Assembly (NCBI RefSeq): GCF_024349785.1
Contig: NZ_AP018821.1
Coordinates: forward strand, 124,001 to 188,000
Source: Sphingomonas bisphenolicum
GTDB lineage: Bacteria > Pseudomonadota > Alphaproteobacteria > Sphingomonadales > Sphingomonadaceae
DNA length: 64,000 nucleotides
Direction: 5' to 3'
The notes under the pieces are model-generated. The model was given only the letters and a program-made list of their open reading frames with translations. It did no database searches and was not told where the DNA came from. Position 1 is the first letter of the stretch. The number at the start of each line of letters is the position of its first letter. Shown here piece after piece: positions 45,234-54,212 of the stretch. The translations under genes and the position numbers were made by a program.

Positions 45234-46013
45234 TCAGGGCACGGCTTGGACTTGGACAGACTGGCTGTTGAGCACAGCGCTGCCATAAGCGGTAAGGAAG
45301 GCAATGTCGGCCGCGTCGCGGCCGATCCCTATCTTGGCCATCGCAGCTTCGCGTGCCATGCCCGTCGCGTCGACCAGATGCCATTCGCCGCCGAGGAACA
45401 CCTCAGCCACGGCGTGAAAATCCTGCGGTTCGACGCCAAGCGCGTAGACGCTCGCTATGCGCGCCGGAATGCCTGCGGCGCGCACGAGAGTGATGAGGAC
45501 GTGCGCATAATCCCGGCAGATACCCTGCCGTCGAATGAAGGTATCGGCAGCCGTCGTGTCCGATGTGCTGACGCCGGGCACATAGCTGAGATGGCTATGC
45601 ACCCAGTCGCGCATCGCGATCACCTTCCGGCCGCCTTCCAGCGCATCGAATTCGGCGCGGACGAAGGACTGGAACTGGTCAGAGGGACAATAGCGCGACG
45701 GCATCAAATACTGCACCGTCTCGCCCGGCAACTGGTGGGGCGGGACGGCAGGCAATGCCTGGCAATCGTTGAGGATCCGGTTGATCGAGACGGTCGCCTG
45801 GTAATCGACGCGCAATTCGCTGCCGACGCGTACCCAGATTCTTTCCCCAATCAGATCGTGCGCCGAAACGCGCGCAAAATGCTCGGTCTCGGACAGGTCA
45901 ATATGGGCGTCATCGATTATCTGCTCCGGGATGGCCGCCGCTTCGAGCTGCAGGAGGACGTCGGTCGGCCGGTCGAACCGATAGTCGAGCTGGGCATGGA
46001 TGGCGATCTTCAT
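45234..46013 (-). CDS. Transglutaminase-like cysteine peptidase family protein
   Basis: A 259-residue protein with the bacterial transglutaminase-like fold. An N-terminal beta domain (about 1-100) precedes the catalytic core with Cys166 (GICRDYAHV), His200 (DFHAVAEVFL) and Asp215 (HLVDATG), the full triad. No signal peptide, so it is probably cytoplasmic. Such proteins often act as peptidases or on peptide-linked cofactors; they commonly occur in pairs with related genes, but none is next to it. Divergent from ubiB with 152 bases between. Confidence 0.88.
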   Translation of the reverse strand: MKIAIHAQLDYRFDRPTDVLLQLEAAAIPEQIIDDAHIDLSETEHFARVSAHDLIGERIWVRVGSELRVDYQATVSINRILNDCQALPAVPPHQLPGETVQYLMPSRYCPSDQFQSFVRAEFDALEGGRKVIAMRDWVHSHLSYVPGVSTSDTTAADTFIRRQGICRDYAHVLITLVRAAGIPARIASVYALGVEPQDFHAVAEVFLGGEWHLVDATGMAREAAMAKIGIGRDAADIAFLTAYGSAVLNSQSVQVQAVP

Positions 46014-46165
46014 CAGGATCCTTCGTTAGCAAGGCGCAGCCCTGCACGACGCGCGGGGTGGCTCTCACGAAACCCGCCCTTGCTCCCTACGTTCCTGCCG
46101 CGCACGGCGCGGTCTCGAAAACGCCGCCCCTTCGTTTCCGGTGTACAGCCCCTATCTCTCACGCC

Positions 46166-47671
46166 ATGTTCAAAAGCTTGATGGTAGCGGCCCGGGACCG
46201 GGAGCGTCTTGGTGAGGTCACCGGGGTCCTGGCGCGTTATGGCCTCGACACGGCGATCGACCGGCTCGGGCTGGGCGCCAAAGATTTTCCTGCGGGCGAG
46301 GCAGCGGCGCTGCCCGCACGCACGCGCCTGGCGCTGGAGGAATTGGGTCCCACCTTCGTCAAGCTGGGGCAAATTCTCGCCACACGCAGCGATCTTCTTC
46401 CGCCCGACTGGATTACCGAATTGGAGCGGCTTCACAGCCAGGCGGCGACGCTCCCCTTCGAAACGGTGCGGCCCGCCATCGAGGAGGCCTTGGGAGAATC
46501 TGTCAGTAAGGCATTCGCCGCGTTCGATCCCGAGCCGCTTGCCGCCGCCTCGATGGCGCAGGTCCACCGCGCCCGCCTGCACGATGGTCGCGCCATCGTC
46601 CTCAAGATCCGGCGGCCCGGCATCCGGACCCGCATGGAAGCGGATCTGCGCCTCATCGCCCAGTTCGCGGCGGTCCTCGAGCGGGCCAGTACGGAAATCC
46701 GGCGCTTTGCTCCCACCGCGCTCGTCCAACAGCTCGCGTCCGCAATCCTGGAGGAACTCGACTTCACCAACGAGGCCCGCAATGCCGACCGCCTGCGCGG
46801 CGATCTCGCCGGCAACGCGCAGGTCGTCATTCCCGAGATCCACTGGGAATGGACGTCGGAAACGCTGCTGGCCATGGACTATATCGAAGGGGTCGCGCCG
46901 CGCTCGGCAGAGGCCCTCGTCGAGGCAGACATCGATCCCCACGCGATCGCATCGCTCGGCGCCCAGGTCGTGCTCGACATGGTCCTTCTCACCGGCCGGT
47001 TCCATGCCGATCCCCACCCCGGCAATCTCCTGTGCTTGCCCGGAAACCGCCTCGCCCTGCTGGACCTCGGCTTGATCGGCCATGTCAGCCCCAGGCGCCG
47101 GGAAGAGCTTTTGCGCTTCGTCCAGGCTATCAATATCGGAGATCCGCAGGCCCTGGCGGAGACGCTCGCCCTTTGGTCCGCCGGTGAGAGCCCGCCTCGC
47201 GAGCGGCTCCTTCTGGCGGCCGAACAGCTTGTCGCCCGCCATGGCGGCACGCGCCTGGTGCTCGCCACCCTGGTCAATGATTTTTTCGCGCTCATGCGGC
47301 AGGAGCGGCTGACCGTCCCGCCCGACCTGCTGCTTATCTTCAAGGCACTGGTGACGATCGATGGCGTCCTCGCCAACATTGCCCCCGGCTTCGACCTGAC
47401 CCTTGCTCTGCGGCAGGCTGCAGTGCGCATCGTTGCCTCGCGGCTAGATCCCGCTGCTTGGACCCCGGTGCTGCAAGGTCTGCTGCTCGAGATCACAAGG
47501 ATCGGGCAGGATGGCCCGCGGCTGCTGAGGTTGATCATCGAGCGGCTGGAGCGCGATCAGGTCATCCCACCGCGGCGTTGGGGCACGGAGATCGCTGCGG
47601 CCGGGCGGTGGATCGCGGGCGCTATTGTCGCAGGATCGCTCATCCTCGCGGCGGCTGTCACGCTTTTCTAG
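46166..47671 (+). CDS. ubiB: ABC1/UbiB-family atypical kinase
   Basis: A 501-residue UbiB-like protein with ATPase/kinase-like fold, linked in this family to ubiquinone synthesis or lipid-quinone handling at the inner membrane. Family motifs are present: the KxGQ segment (FVKLGQILATRSDLLP), the Ala-rich loop AAASMAQVHRARL, the catalytic-type HADPHPGNLL and DLGLIGHVS. A C-terminal membrane helix (WIAGAIVAGSLILAAAVTLF) anchors it. It may be an accessory paralogue rather than the housekeeping ubiB, as no other ubi gene is near. The ATG at 46166 starts the family N-terminus. Confidence 0.85.
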   Translation: MFKSLMVAARDRERLGEVTGVLARYGLDTAIDRLGLGAKDFPAGEAAALPARTRLALEELGPTFVKLGQILATRSDLLPPDWITELERLHSQAATLPFETVRPAIEEALGESVSKAFAAFDPEPLAAASMAQVHRARLHDGRAIVLKIRRPGIRTRMEADLRLIAQFAAVLERASTEIRRFAPTALVQQLASAILEELDFTNEARNADRLRGDLAGNAQVVIPEIHWEWTSETLLAMDYIEGVAPRSAEALVEADIDPHAIASLGAQVVLDMVLLTGRFHADPHPGNLLCLPGNRLALLDLGLIGHVSPRRREELLRFVQAINIGDPQALAETLALWSAGESPPRERLLLAAEQLVARHGGTRLVLATLVNDFFALMRQERLTVPPDLLLIFKALVTIDGVLANIAPGFDLTLALRQAAVRIVASRLDPAAWTPVLQGLLLEITRIGQDGPRLLRLIIERLERDQVIPPRRWGTEIAAAGRWIAGAIVAGSLILAAAVTLF

Positions 47672-47710
47672 GCGCCCCTGATGTGGCTCGCCGCTCCGCG
47701 CGCCCTGTTC

Positions 47711-48082
47711 TCAGGCGGCGGAGAGGCGGTCCTCGATCACGCGGAGCAATTCGCGATGGTCGACCGGCTTCGAGAGAAAGACAGCATCGTCGGGCAACGC
47801 GTCTTGCTCGGGCCGAACGGCGCCTGAGGAAACGATCAGAGCAATGGGAGGATAGGCATCGCGAATATAGCGCGCCAGGCGCAAACCATCCATCGACCCC
47901 GGCATCTGGATATCGGTGACGACGATCCGGATCGAGGGCAGCGCTTGCAGGACCTCAAGAGCCTCGGCGGCGTTAGAAGCCTCTTCGACCGCATATCCCT
48001 CGCCCTCCAGGAGATCGACAAGGATCATCCGGAGGACCGGCTCGTCATCGACAACCAGAACATGTTGCCTATCGGCCATCAT
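47711..48082 (-). CDS. Single-domain response regulator
   Basis: A 123-residue receiver domain with no output domain. The acidic pocket (VVDDE), phospho-acceptor Asp57 (VVTDIQMPG), Ser/Thr switch (IVSSG) and Lys (FLSKPVD) are all in place. It may shuttle phosphate in a relay, for instance with the hybrid kinase or HWE kinase of this window; that pairing is inferred. GAGG precedes the double ATG (48082 and 48079 both possible). Confidence 0.85.
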   Translation of the reverse strand: MMADRQHVLVVDDEPVLRMILVDLLEGEGYAVEEASNAAEALEVLQALPSIRIVVTDIQMPGSMDGLRLARYIRDAYPPIALIVSSGAVRPEQDALPDDAVFLSKPVDHRELLRVIEDRLSAA

Positions 48083-48224
48083 GCAATCCTCGGTAATACA
48101 GCAACACATATGCCCCGTTTCCCTATGAACGGCGGCAGGGGGCCATGGTTCACGGACAAGGCCGCAAAAGCGCAGAATTCTTTCTGATTTTCGACGAACT
48201 GTGACGGTTGCGACCGCGCCGTGA

Positions 48225-48560
48225 TTACTGGATCGCGTGGCCGATAAGGAAAGCTTCGGCGCAACGTACCTGTTTGACGACCTCGTCCGGGGACAAGCCA
48301 AGCCGTGTCGCCACCGTTACGACGTCCAGTCCATTATGGCGATGCAGGCAGTAGACGCGGCTGGTGAGGTGCGGGAGCAAGCTGATCAGGTCCCAGTCCT
48401 CGGGTGCGATTTGGGACCGTCTCGCAGGCGGCATGAGGCGGTCGATCGCGGTCTGGAGGTGCATCGCCGCATCCTCGTTGACGCCGTCGACCAGGGTCAG
48501 CGCACGCTCCAGCAGGCGCAGCGCTTCGTCGACCCTGCATTCCCGGTCGGCCTCGTCCAT
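48225..48560 (-). CDS. Small protein with sigma-70 region 4-like helix-turn-helix
   Basis: A 111-residue protein. The first half is helical and acidic (ECRVDEALRLLERALTLVDGVNEDAAMHLQTAIDRL). The second half ends with DVVTVATRLGLSPDEVVKQVRCAEAFLIG, which has the spacing of a sigma-factor region 4 helix-turn-helix. AGGAGG lies before the ATG. It could be a stand-alone DNA-binding or sigma-like regulator; region 2 is missing. Next to a single-domain response regulator, with 142 bases between. Confidence 0.6.
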   Translation of the reverse strand: MDEADRECRVDEALRLLERALTLVDGVNEDAAMHLQTAIDRLMPPARRSQIAPEDWDLISLLPHLTSRVYCLHRHNGLDVVTVATRLGLSPDEVVKQVRCAEAFLIGHAIQ

Positions 48561-48612
48561 GGCCCGCTCCTCCTTTTCTGTTCTTGGCTCCGTACTGTCC
48601 TGTGTCGACCCG

Positions 48613-50250
48613 TCAGCCGAGCTGGGCCGCATGGCGGGCTTCCGCGAGATCAAGCTCCCGTATGAGCTTGCGCGCAAGCTCGCTGCCAAGCTCTCGCTTG
48701 CGAACCATGCGAAAGATCTGGCTCCGTTCCGCTTTGAGCGCGGCGATGCGCAGGCGCCGTTCGATCGCCTCACCTCGCCGCATCTCGGCATTTTCCTCGC
48801 GCGTCCCCACCCTGCTTTCGATCCGCTCGCGGTAGCCGTCCATGATCCGCGCGGCAGCCGACACATAGAGATCGGCATCCGCCCGGCCCTCGGCCAGTTC
48901 ATGCTGGACCTCCTCGATCCGGGCGATGGCCGCTTCGGCCGCTTTGATGCGCGCGGCATCTTCGACGCTCTGCTGGTCATGCTCGGGCGGCATGCGCAGG
49001 CCGCGCAGCAGGACGGGAAGGCCAAGGCTCGCGACCAGCAGCGAGACTATGATGACCCCCATCGCCAGGAAAATGGCGAGGTCGCGCCCAGGGAAGGGCG
49101 ACCCATCGCTGAGCACGAGCGGTAGCGTGAGTACGCCCGCAAGCGTGATAGCGCCGCGCACGCCGGCAAAGGACATCGCTGCGACTATGCGCCAGTTCGG
49201 GGTCGATTGTCCCTCGCCCTGCCGGAAGAAACTCAAGCGGAACGACAGCCAAACCCAAAGAAAGCGCAAGGCGGCCAGTCCAAGATTGATCGCAAGCACA
49301 TAAACGCCGAGCCACCAGGATTCATGATGACCGGTGAGGCGCACCGTCTCCGCCGCGCCCGCGAGGATGGCCGGCAGCTGTTCACCGAGCAGCACGAAGA
49401 TCACGCCATTGGCGGTGAACTGGATGACATCCCACACCGTGTTGCGGCGAATGCGCGTCGAGGCGGCAAGTTCGCCGCTCCCCTCAACGAAACCCATCGT
49501 AAGGCCTGCGGCCACCGCAGCCAGGATGCCCGAACAGTGCAAGTGTTCGGCAACGAGATAGGACCCGAAGGGCAAAAGAAGGCTAATGAGGATCTGCGCT
49601 CCGCCCTCCTCGCCATAGCGCCGCGACACCCAGTTCTTGGCGTGCGAGACGAGCCAGGTCAGGCCCGCACCGACCGCCAGCCCGCCCAGCGCGACCCACA
49701 CGAAGTTGATGGCGGCCTGGTGAAGCGAAAAGGCGCCGGTCAGCGTCGCTGCGATGGCAAAGCGCAGGCAGACGAGGCCGGAGGCGTCGTTGAGCAGCGA
49801 CTCCCCTTCCAGGATATGCATCATCCGCTTGGGAATGGGCACGCGCTGCGCGATCGCCGAAACGGCGATCGGATCCGTCGGCGAGACGACCGCCGCCAGC
49901 GCGAAGGCGACGGCAAGCGGCATGGCCGGGATCATCCAGTGGATGAAAAAGCCCATTCCGACGACCGTCGCCACTACAAGGCCCAGGGCCAGTTCGACAA
50001 TCGTCTTGCCGTCCTTGAACAATTCCTCGCGCGGAATACGCCAGCCATCCAGGAAGAGCAGCGGCGGCAAGAAGAGGAGGAAGAAGATTTCGGGATCGAG
50101 CGTGACCCGCCAGTCCGCAGCAAGCCCGATGAGCGCGCCAAGCGCGATCTGAAACAATGGCCGGGGGAACGGCAGGGGGACCATTCGCGAAAGGATGCCG
50201 CTCAGGATCACCGCGAGCAGCAGAAGCAGAACGATCGAGATGACTTCCAA
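48613..50250 (-). CDS. Na+/H+ antiporter, CPA1 family
   Basis: A 545-residue antiporter with about twelve membrane helices. Hallmarks are FLLFLPPLLFLDGWRIP, AAVVSPTDPIAVSAI, LEGESLLNDASGLVCLRFA (the Asp pair of cation exchange) and FAGVRGAITLAGVLTLPL. A soluble, Glu/Arg-rich tail of about 130 residues follows. It exchanges Na+ or K+ for protons and helps with pH, salt and heat stress. In tLST islands a KefB-type antiporter holds a similar place. Confidence 0.92.
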   Translation of the reverse strand: MEVISIVLLLLLAVILSGILSRMVPLPFPRPLFQIALGALIGLAADWRVTLDPEIFFLLFLPPLLFLDGWRIPREELFKDGKTIVELALGLVVATVVGMGFFIHWMIPAMPLAVAFALAAVVSPTDPIAVSAIAQRVPIPKRMMHILEGESLLNDASGLVCLRFAIAATLTGAFSLHQAAINFVWVALGGLAVGAGLTWLVSHAKNWVSRRYGEEGGAQILISLLLPFGSYLVAEHLHCSGILAAVAAGLTMGFVEGSGELAASTRIRRNTVWDVIQFTANGVIFVLLGEQLPAILAGAAETVRLTGHHESWWLGVYVLAINLGLAALRFLWVWLSFRLSFFRQGEGQSTPNWRIVAAMSFAGVRGAITLAGVLTLPLVLSDGSPFPGRDLAIFLAMGVIIVSLLVASLGLPVLLRGLRMPPEHDQQSVEDAARIKAAEAAIARIEEVQHELAEGRADADLYVSAAARIMDGYRERIESRVGTREENAEMRRGEAIERRLRIAALKAERSQIFRMVRKRELGSELARKLIRELDLAEARHAAQLG

Positions 50251-50296
50251 CAGGGTTCCTCTATCTGGCGTGCAGTCGTATCTGGCGTGCAGTCGC

Positions 50297-50605
50297 TCAG
50301 CGCTTGCGGACGAATTCGGCGCGCAAGACGAGGCCCTTGATACCCTCGTAGCGGCAATCGATTTCCTGGGGATCGCCGGTCAGGCGAATGGACCTGATGA
50401 GAGTGCCGCGCTTGAGCGTCTGGTTGGCGCCCTTGACGGTGAGATCCTTGATCAGAGTGACGCTGTCGCCATCGGCAAGGATATTGCCCACGGCATCGCG
50501 CACTTCGACCGCATCGCTCAGGCCTTGTGCCTGGGCCTGTACATCCTGCGGGCTGATCCACTCGCCGGAGGCTTCGTCATACACATAGTCGTCCGAACTG
50601 CTCAT
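50297..50605 (-). CDS. PhnA/YjdM-domain protein lacking zinc-ribbon cysteines
   Basis: A 102-residue protein whose C-terminal 70 residues match PhnA/YjdM (VRDAVGNILADGDSVTLIKDLTVKGANQTLKRGTLIRSIRL, IDCRYEGIKGLVLRAEFVRK). YjdM of E. coli has an N-terminal Cys4 zinc ribbon; here that part reads SDDYVYDEASGEWISPQD and has no cysteines. Function of the family is unsettled despite the phosphonate name. GGGA lies six bases before the ATG at 50605. Downstream of the XRE regulator by 14 bases, so likely one operon. Confidence 0.85.
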   Translation of the reverse strand: MSSSDDYVYDEASGEWISPQDVQAQAQGLSDAVEVRDAVGNILADGDSVTLIKDLTVKGANQTLKRGTLIRSIRLTGDPQEIDCRYEGIKGLVLRAEFVRKR

Positions 50606-50619
50606 CATGGTTCCCTGGC

Positions 50620-50943
50620 TCACTGCGGCGGTACGGCGCCGAGATCTTCCTGATCATAAAGCAGCGACGGCACGGTCCCGGCCGAGCGCCCAGCCTTCGT
50701 CTCGCGCAGGCGAACCCCGCGGCCCACGCCGCTGCTCGGCGCGTTCTCGCCAAGCAGTTCAATGCCAGCGCTTTCGAGCGCCCCGATCACTTTCACCAGG
50801 GTGTCGACCACGCCGCGCACCTGCCCTCCCGAGGCTTCCATGCGCTGGATCGTCGGTAGCGAAAGGTGCGCGAGTTGGGCGAGTTGGCGCTGGTCAATCC
50901 CAAGGAGGGCGCGAGCGGCACGCATCTGCTGCGAAGTGATCAT
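50620..50943 (-). CDS. XRE-family helix-turn-helix regulator
   Basis: A 107-residue protein. The first 60 residues are a Cro/CI helix-turn-helix (QMRAARALLGIDQRQLAQLAHLSLPTIQRMEASGG) followed by a dimer-like helix (LVKVIGALESAGIELL). The tail GVGRGVRLRE resembles other short XRE regulators. Probably controls itself and the PhnA-like gene. Confidence 0.85.
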   Translation of the reverse strand: MITSQQMRAARALLGIDQRQLAQLAHLSLPTIQRMEASGGQVRGVVDTLVKVIGALESAGIELLGENAPSSGVGRGVRLRETKAGRSAGTVPSLLYDQEDLGAVPPQ

Positions 50944-51134
50944 GCGCTCTCATGACGTATAAAACATCAAACTGCAATCTTATCAATCATAGATCATGTG
51001 TGATAAGGCCTGCCACCGATGCCGACGTCCGCAATGCCGGGCGGGGCATCGATCGGGACGTGGCGGCGTGTAATCTCCGCGCGCCCCGCTTACGGCCCAA
51101 GCCCTTTGCGCTCCATCATGATATGAGAAGGCCC

Positions 51135-51554
51135 ATGACTACCGCGATTCCCCACGCTTATGAGATCGGCATCGACCCGTCCGACATCGACTTCATGGGC
51201 CATGTCAACAATGCCAGCTACCTCAAATGGGTGCAGGATGCCGTTCTCGACCACTGGCGTTCGCTCGCGCCCAGCGAGGCCGTCGCAGGGCATCTTTGGG
51301 TCGCGCTCAAGCATGAGATCACCTACCGCCGCCCGACCTTCCTGGACGACCGCGTCATCGCGACGGTGCTGCTGGAAAAGGTTCAGGGTGCCCGCGCCTT
51401 TTACGACACGGTTATCCGGCGCGGTGAAGAGGTGCTCGCGGAAGTGAAGTCGAGCTGGTGTTGTGTCGACGCCGTGACCAGGCGGCCCGCACGGCTCGCC
51501 CGGGAGGTCATCCAGCATTTCTTCACGCTCGACTCTCCCGCTCAGCCAATCTGA
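51135..51554 (+). CDS. Acyl-CoA thioesterase, 4HBT hot-dog family
   Basis: A 139-residue hot-dog fold thioesterase. The catalytic segment DPSDIDFMGHVNNASYLKWVQDAV follows the D-x-D/(N)-x-x-G-HVNN-x-x-Y pattern of 4-hydroxybenzoyl-CoA thioesterases. It hydrolyses acyl-CoA; the acyl group is unknown. AAGG lies before the ATG at 51135. The frame from 50952 is rejected because the family starts at TTAIPHAYEIGI. Confidence 0.88.
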   Translation: MTTAIPHAYEIGIDPSDIDFMGHVNNASYLKWVQDAVLDHWRSLAPSEAVAGHLWVALKHEITYRRPTFLDDRVIATVLLEKVQGARAFYDTVIRRGEEVLAEVKSSWCCVDAVTRRPARLAREVIQHFFTLDSPAQPI

Positions 51555-51713
51555 CAGGCAAAAGACGCCGCGCGCCGGGGTTGCCGGCGGGGTTATACAG
51601 TCTGCGTGGGGTAATCAGCTCCCCCGCACTCTTCGCGCATGCCGACCGCGCCTTTAGCCCGTTCTTAACCGGAATTTAGGGCGCGGGGGGTGAAGACGGG
51701 GCGAAGGGGTGCC

Positions 51714-52982
51714 ATGAAGCGCAAGATCGCGATCGACCAGATTAGTGCCGGAATGTTCGTCGTCGGCTTCGAGGGCTTCTGGTTCAAGCACCCTTTCTGG
51801 CGCACGAAATTCCTCCTCTCCCCCGCGGACGTGGACGAGATCCGCGCCTCTGGCGTCAAGGCGATCTATATCGATGATGCGATGGGAGCTTCGCCGCCGC
51901 CGCTTCCTGTCCCGTCGGCCAATTTAGCCAAAGGCCCTCTTCCCGCTGCCCGAGAAGCTGAGGCGCCCCGCCGCCCTCAGGCCATTGCCCCGCTCGCGCC
52001 GGTGCGACGATCGATGCCGATCGAAATGGACGAGGTTCAGCGCGCCACGGAGTCGATCCAGAGGTCGAAGCGGGTCATCATGCGCATGTTCGGCGAGGCC
52101 CGCATGGGCAAGGCGGTCGCCCTGCGCGACGTCGAGCCGCTGGTCGATGAAATCGCAGCATCGGTGATGCGGGACGCGGCCGCCATGATCAAGGTGACGC
52201 GCCTCAAGCGCAAGAACGAGTATACCTATCTGCACTCGGTGGCCGTCTGCGCGCTCATGATCAATCTGGGCCGCCAACTCGGCCTATCGGAGACGCTGAC
52301 CCGTGACCTCGGCACTGCTGGGTTGATGCACGATATCGGCAAGATGGCGGTGCCAGGCAGCGTCCTCGACAAGCCCGGTTCGCTCAGCGACGACGAATTC
52401 GAGATCATTCGAACGCATCCGCAAAAGGGGCACGATCTTCTCAAGAAGACCGAGGGCATCTCCCCGATCGCCCTCGACGTGTGTCTCCACCATCATGAGA
52501 GGGTCGACGGCAAGGGCTATCCGTTTGGTCTCACCGCCGACCAGCTCTCGCTGCATGCCCGGATGGGCGCGATCTGTGACGTCTATGACGCGGTGACGTC
52601 CCGGCGACCCTATAAGGACCCCTGGACGCCGTCCGACGCGCTGGCCAAAATGCTCGATTGGGAGGGACATTTCGATCCGGGCGTGCTGGATGCGTTCATT
52701 CGCAGCATCGGAATTTACCCGGTGGGCACGCTCGTGCGCCTGCGCACCAACCGGCTCGGCATCGTCATCGCCGGCAACAACCGCGAGCCGACCATGCCGA
52801 TGGTGCGCGCCTTCTTTTCTACGATGGAGCGAGAATTCGTGCCGCTCGAAAGCTTCATCTGCTCGGCGACCCTGAAAGGCGATGCCGCAATCGGTATCGA
52901 AACGGCGAGGCGTGGTTTGGTCCGCGATGGCCGGTCATCCAGGCGTTCGTGCTCGATAATCGCATGCCGACGGCCGATCTGA
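51714..52982 (+). CDS. HD-GYP c-di-GMP phosphodiesterase (possible frameshift near its end)
   Basis: A 422-residue protein with an N-terminal DUF3391-like domain (RKIAIDQISAGMFVVGFE, about 1-70), a linker, and an HD-GYP domain (about 150-370) with HSVAVCALMINLGRQLG, the metal motif MHDIGKMAVP and HHERVDGKGYPFGL. It degrades c-di-GMP to GMP. The last 20 residues (RRGLVRDGRSSRRSCS) look atypical: inserting one A at the run 52900-52902 switches to a frame reading NGEAWFGPRWPVIQAFVLDN and stopping at 53050. Ribosome site AAGGGG precedes the ATG at 51714. Confidence 0.88.
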   Translation: MKRKIAIDQISAGMFVVGFEGFWFKHPFWRTKFLLSPADVDEIRASGVKAIYIDDAMGASPPPLPVPSANLAKGPLPAAREAEAPRRPQAIAPLAPVRRSMPIEMDEVQRATESIQRSKRVIMRMFGEARMGKAVALRDVEPLVDEIAASVMRDAAAMIKVTRLKRKNEYTYLHSVAVCALMINLGRQLGLSETLTRDLGTAGLMHDIGKMAVPGSVLDKPGSLSDDEFEIIRTHPQKGHDLLKKTEGISPIALDVCLHHHERVDGKGYPFGLTADQLSLHARMGAICDVYDAVTSRRPYKDPWTPSDALAKMLDWEGHFDPGVLDAFIRSIGIYPVGTLVRLRTNRLGIVIAGNNREPTMPMVRAFFSTMEREFVPLESFICSATLKGDAAIGIETARRGLVRDGRSSRRSCSIIACRRPI

Positions 52983-53268
52983 TCGGGTCCGGCCGAGCCA
53001 TCATCGCTTCGCGGGAAATGGACCAACTGCGCGTAGCGGCGAGAAACTGATCGTTCTGGGTGACAACTGCCACCACTGATGCCGACGGCGTCCTTATCGC
53101 CAAATCCTGATGCAAATGTCTGAAGCACAGGTCAGAGTTCCGGGATTGCCTGTCCTCTTTGAGCCGCCCAGCTCGCGGCGAGTTTGCGTGACGGTGCGGG
53201 CTCTAGCGTCTAGAGAAGAGCCAGAGAATGCCATGCGGCATCCGCCAGCATGGCTCGGGGGCAAAGAC

Positions 53269-53504
53269 ATGACCGATACTGCTACGCGCGTTGCAAACCT
53301 GATTGCCCAGCAACTGGGTGTCGACCCGACAAGGTGACGCTGGAATCCCACTTCATGGAGGATCTGGGTGCGGACAGTCTGGATGTCGTCGAGCTTGTCA
53401 TGGCGATCGAGGAAGGCTTCGACGTCCAGATTCCCGACGATGATGCTGAGAAGATCGCGACGGTGAGGGATGCCGTTCTCTATATCGAAGCCGCGATGGT
53501 CTGA
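53269..53504 (+). pseudogene. Acyl carrier protein, broken by one-base frameshift
   Basis: Two adjacent frames encode a full ACP of about 78 residues: [20 protein letters not shown] in the first, then [22 protein letters not shown] with the phosphopantetheine Ser of DSLD in the second, and a normal end ([11 protein letters not shown]). As printed, the first frame stops a few codons after GVDP. Restoring one G at 53325-53329 (CCGAC to CCGGAC) mends the gene. An ACP here could serve the neighbouring thioesterase. An assembly error is possible. Confidence 0.78.
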
Positions 53505-53577
53505 GGCACCTGCGGCGCCACGCTCGGGATCGATGCGGCGAGCCCAAGTTTCGACTTGGGCCGCCGCACGCTTCCTT

Positions 53578-54201
53578 TTACGCCGCCACCGCCTCTGGAC
53601 CAGGTCCCTTGTGGCCCTCTCGCGAAGCCCGCAGCCGCCAGGCAAGGCTGATCAACAGCCCGCCCCCGAGCAGAGCCCAGGCGCCGATAAGCCATGCGAC
53701 GGACAGGATCGAGGCGATCGGCTGCAGATAGAGCAGGACCAATATCGCGACGCCTAGCCCGACGGTGATCGTGCCGGAAAGGGCGAGGAGCACTTCCCCG
53801 CGGATTTCCTTGCGCAGCCGAACCGCAGCGACGATCTCGAGCAGGCCGACCGCGATGGCCCAGGCAGCAACCAGAACCAGTGTCGCCAACGCGTAGCTGA
53901 CGGTGAACTCCAACGGCAAGGCCACAAAGAGGCCGGCTGCTACGAGCCCGAGAACGCCGCGCAGGACCAAGGCGATCCACCGGTCCGCCTTGTGCGCGGC
54001 ACCCTGTATCCCGGCAATCAGCGAGGCGATGCCGTCGACGCCAGCAAAAGCGGCAAACAGCATCGTGAAGGCAAAGAGTGCGCCCGCGGGGAACAGCAGC
54101 GCCGCTATGCCCAGCGCCAGAGTCAGGACACCGCGAACCATCATCCATTTCCAGTTTTGCGCCACCAGCGGGACGCCGCGCCAAAGCGAAGTATCGTGCA
54201 T
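53578..54201 (-). CDS. hdeD: HdeD-family acid-resistance membrane protein
   Basis: A 207-residue protein with six membrane helices in pairs (VRGVLTLALGIAALLFP, FTMLFAAFAGVDGIASLIAGI, LVLRGVLGLVAAGLFVAL, LATLVLVAAWAIAVGLLEI, LSGTITVGLGVAILVLL, WLIGAWALLGGGLLISLAWRL). This is the HdeD pattern. E. coli HdeD helps survive acid at high cell density, and hdeD genes are part of tLST stress islands. AGGAGG sits five bases before the ATG. It follows the BI-1 gene by 11 bases: one operon. Confidence 0.9.
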   Translation of the reverse strand: MHDTSLWRGVPLVAQNWKWMMVRGVLTLALGIAALLFPAGALFAFTMLFAAFAGVDGIASLIAGIQGAAHKADRWIALVLRGVLGLVAAGLFVALPLEFTVSYALATLVLVAAWAIAVGLLEIVAAVRLRKEIRGEVLLALSGTITVGLGVAILVLLYLQPIASILSVAWLIGAWALLGGGLLISLAWRLRASREGHKGPGPEAVAA

Positions 54202-54212
54202 GCCGTCCTCCT

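Noticed and set aside
46013..47242. 409-codon frame opposite ubiB
   Set aside because: Shadow frame without motifs, covering the divergent promoter region.
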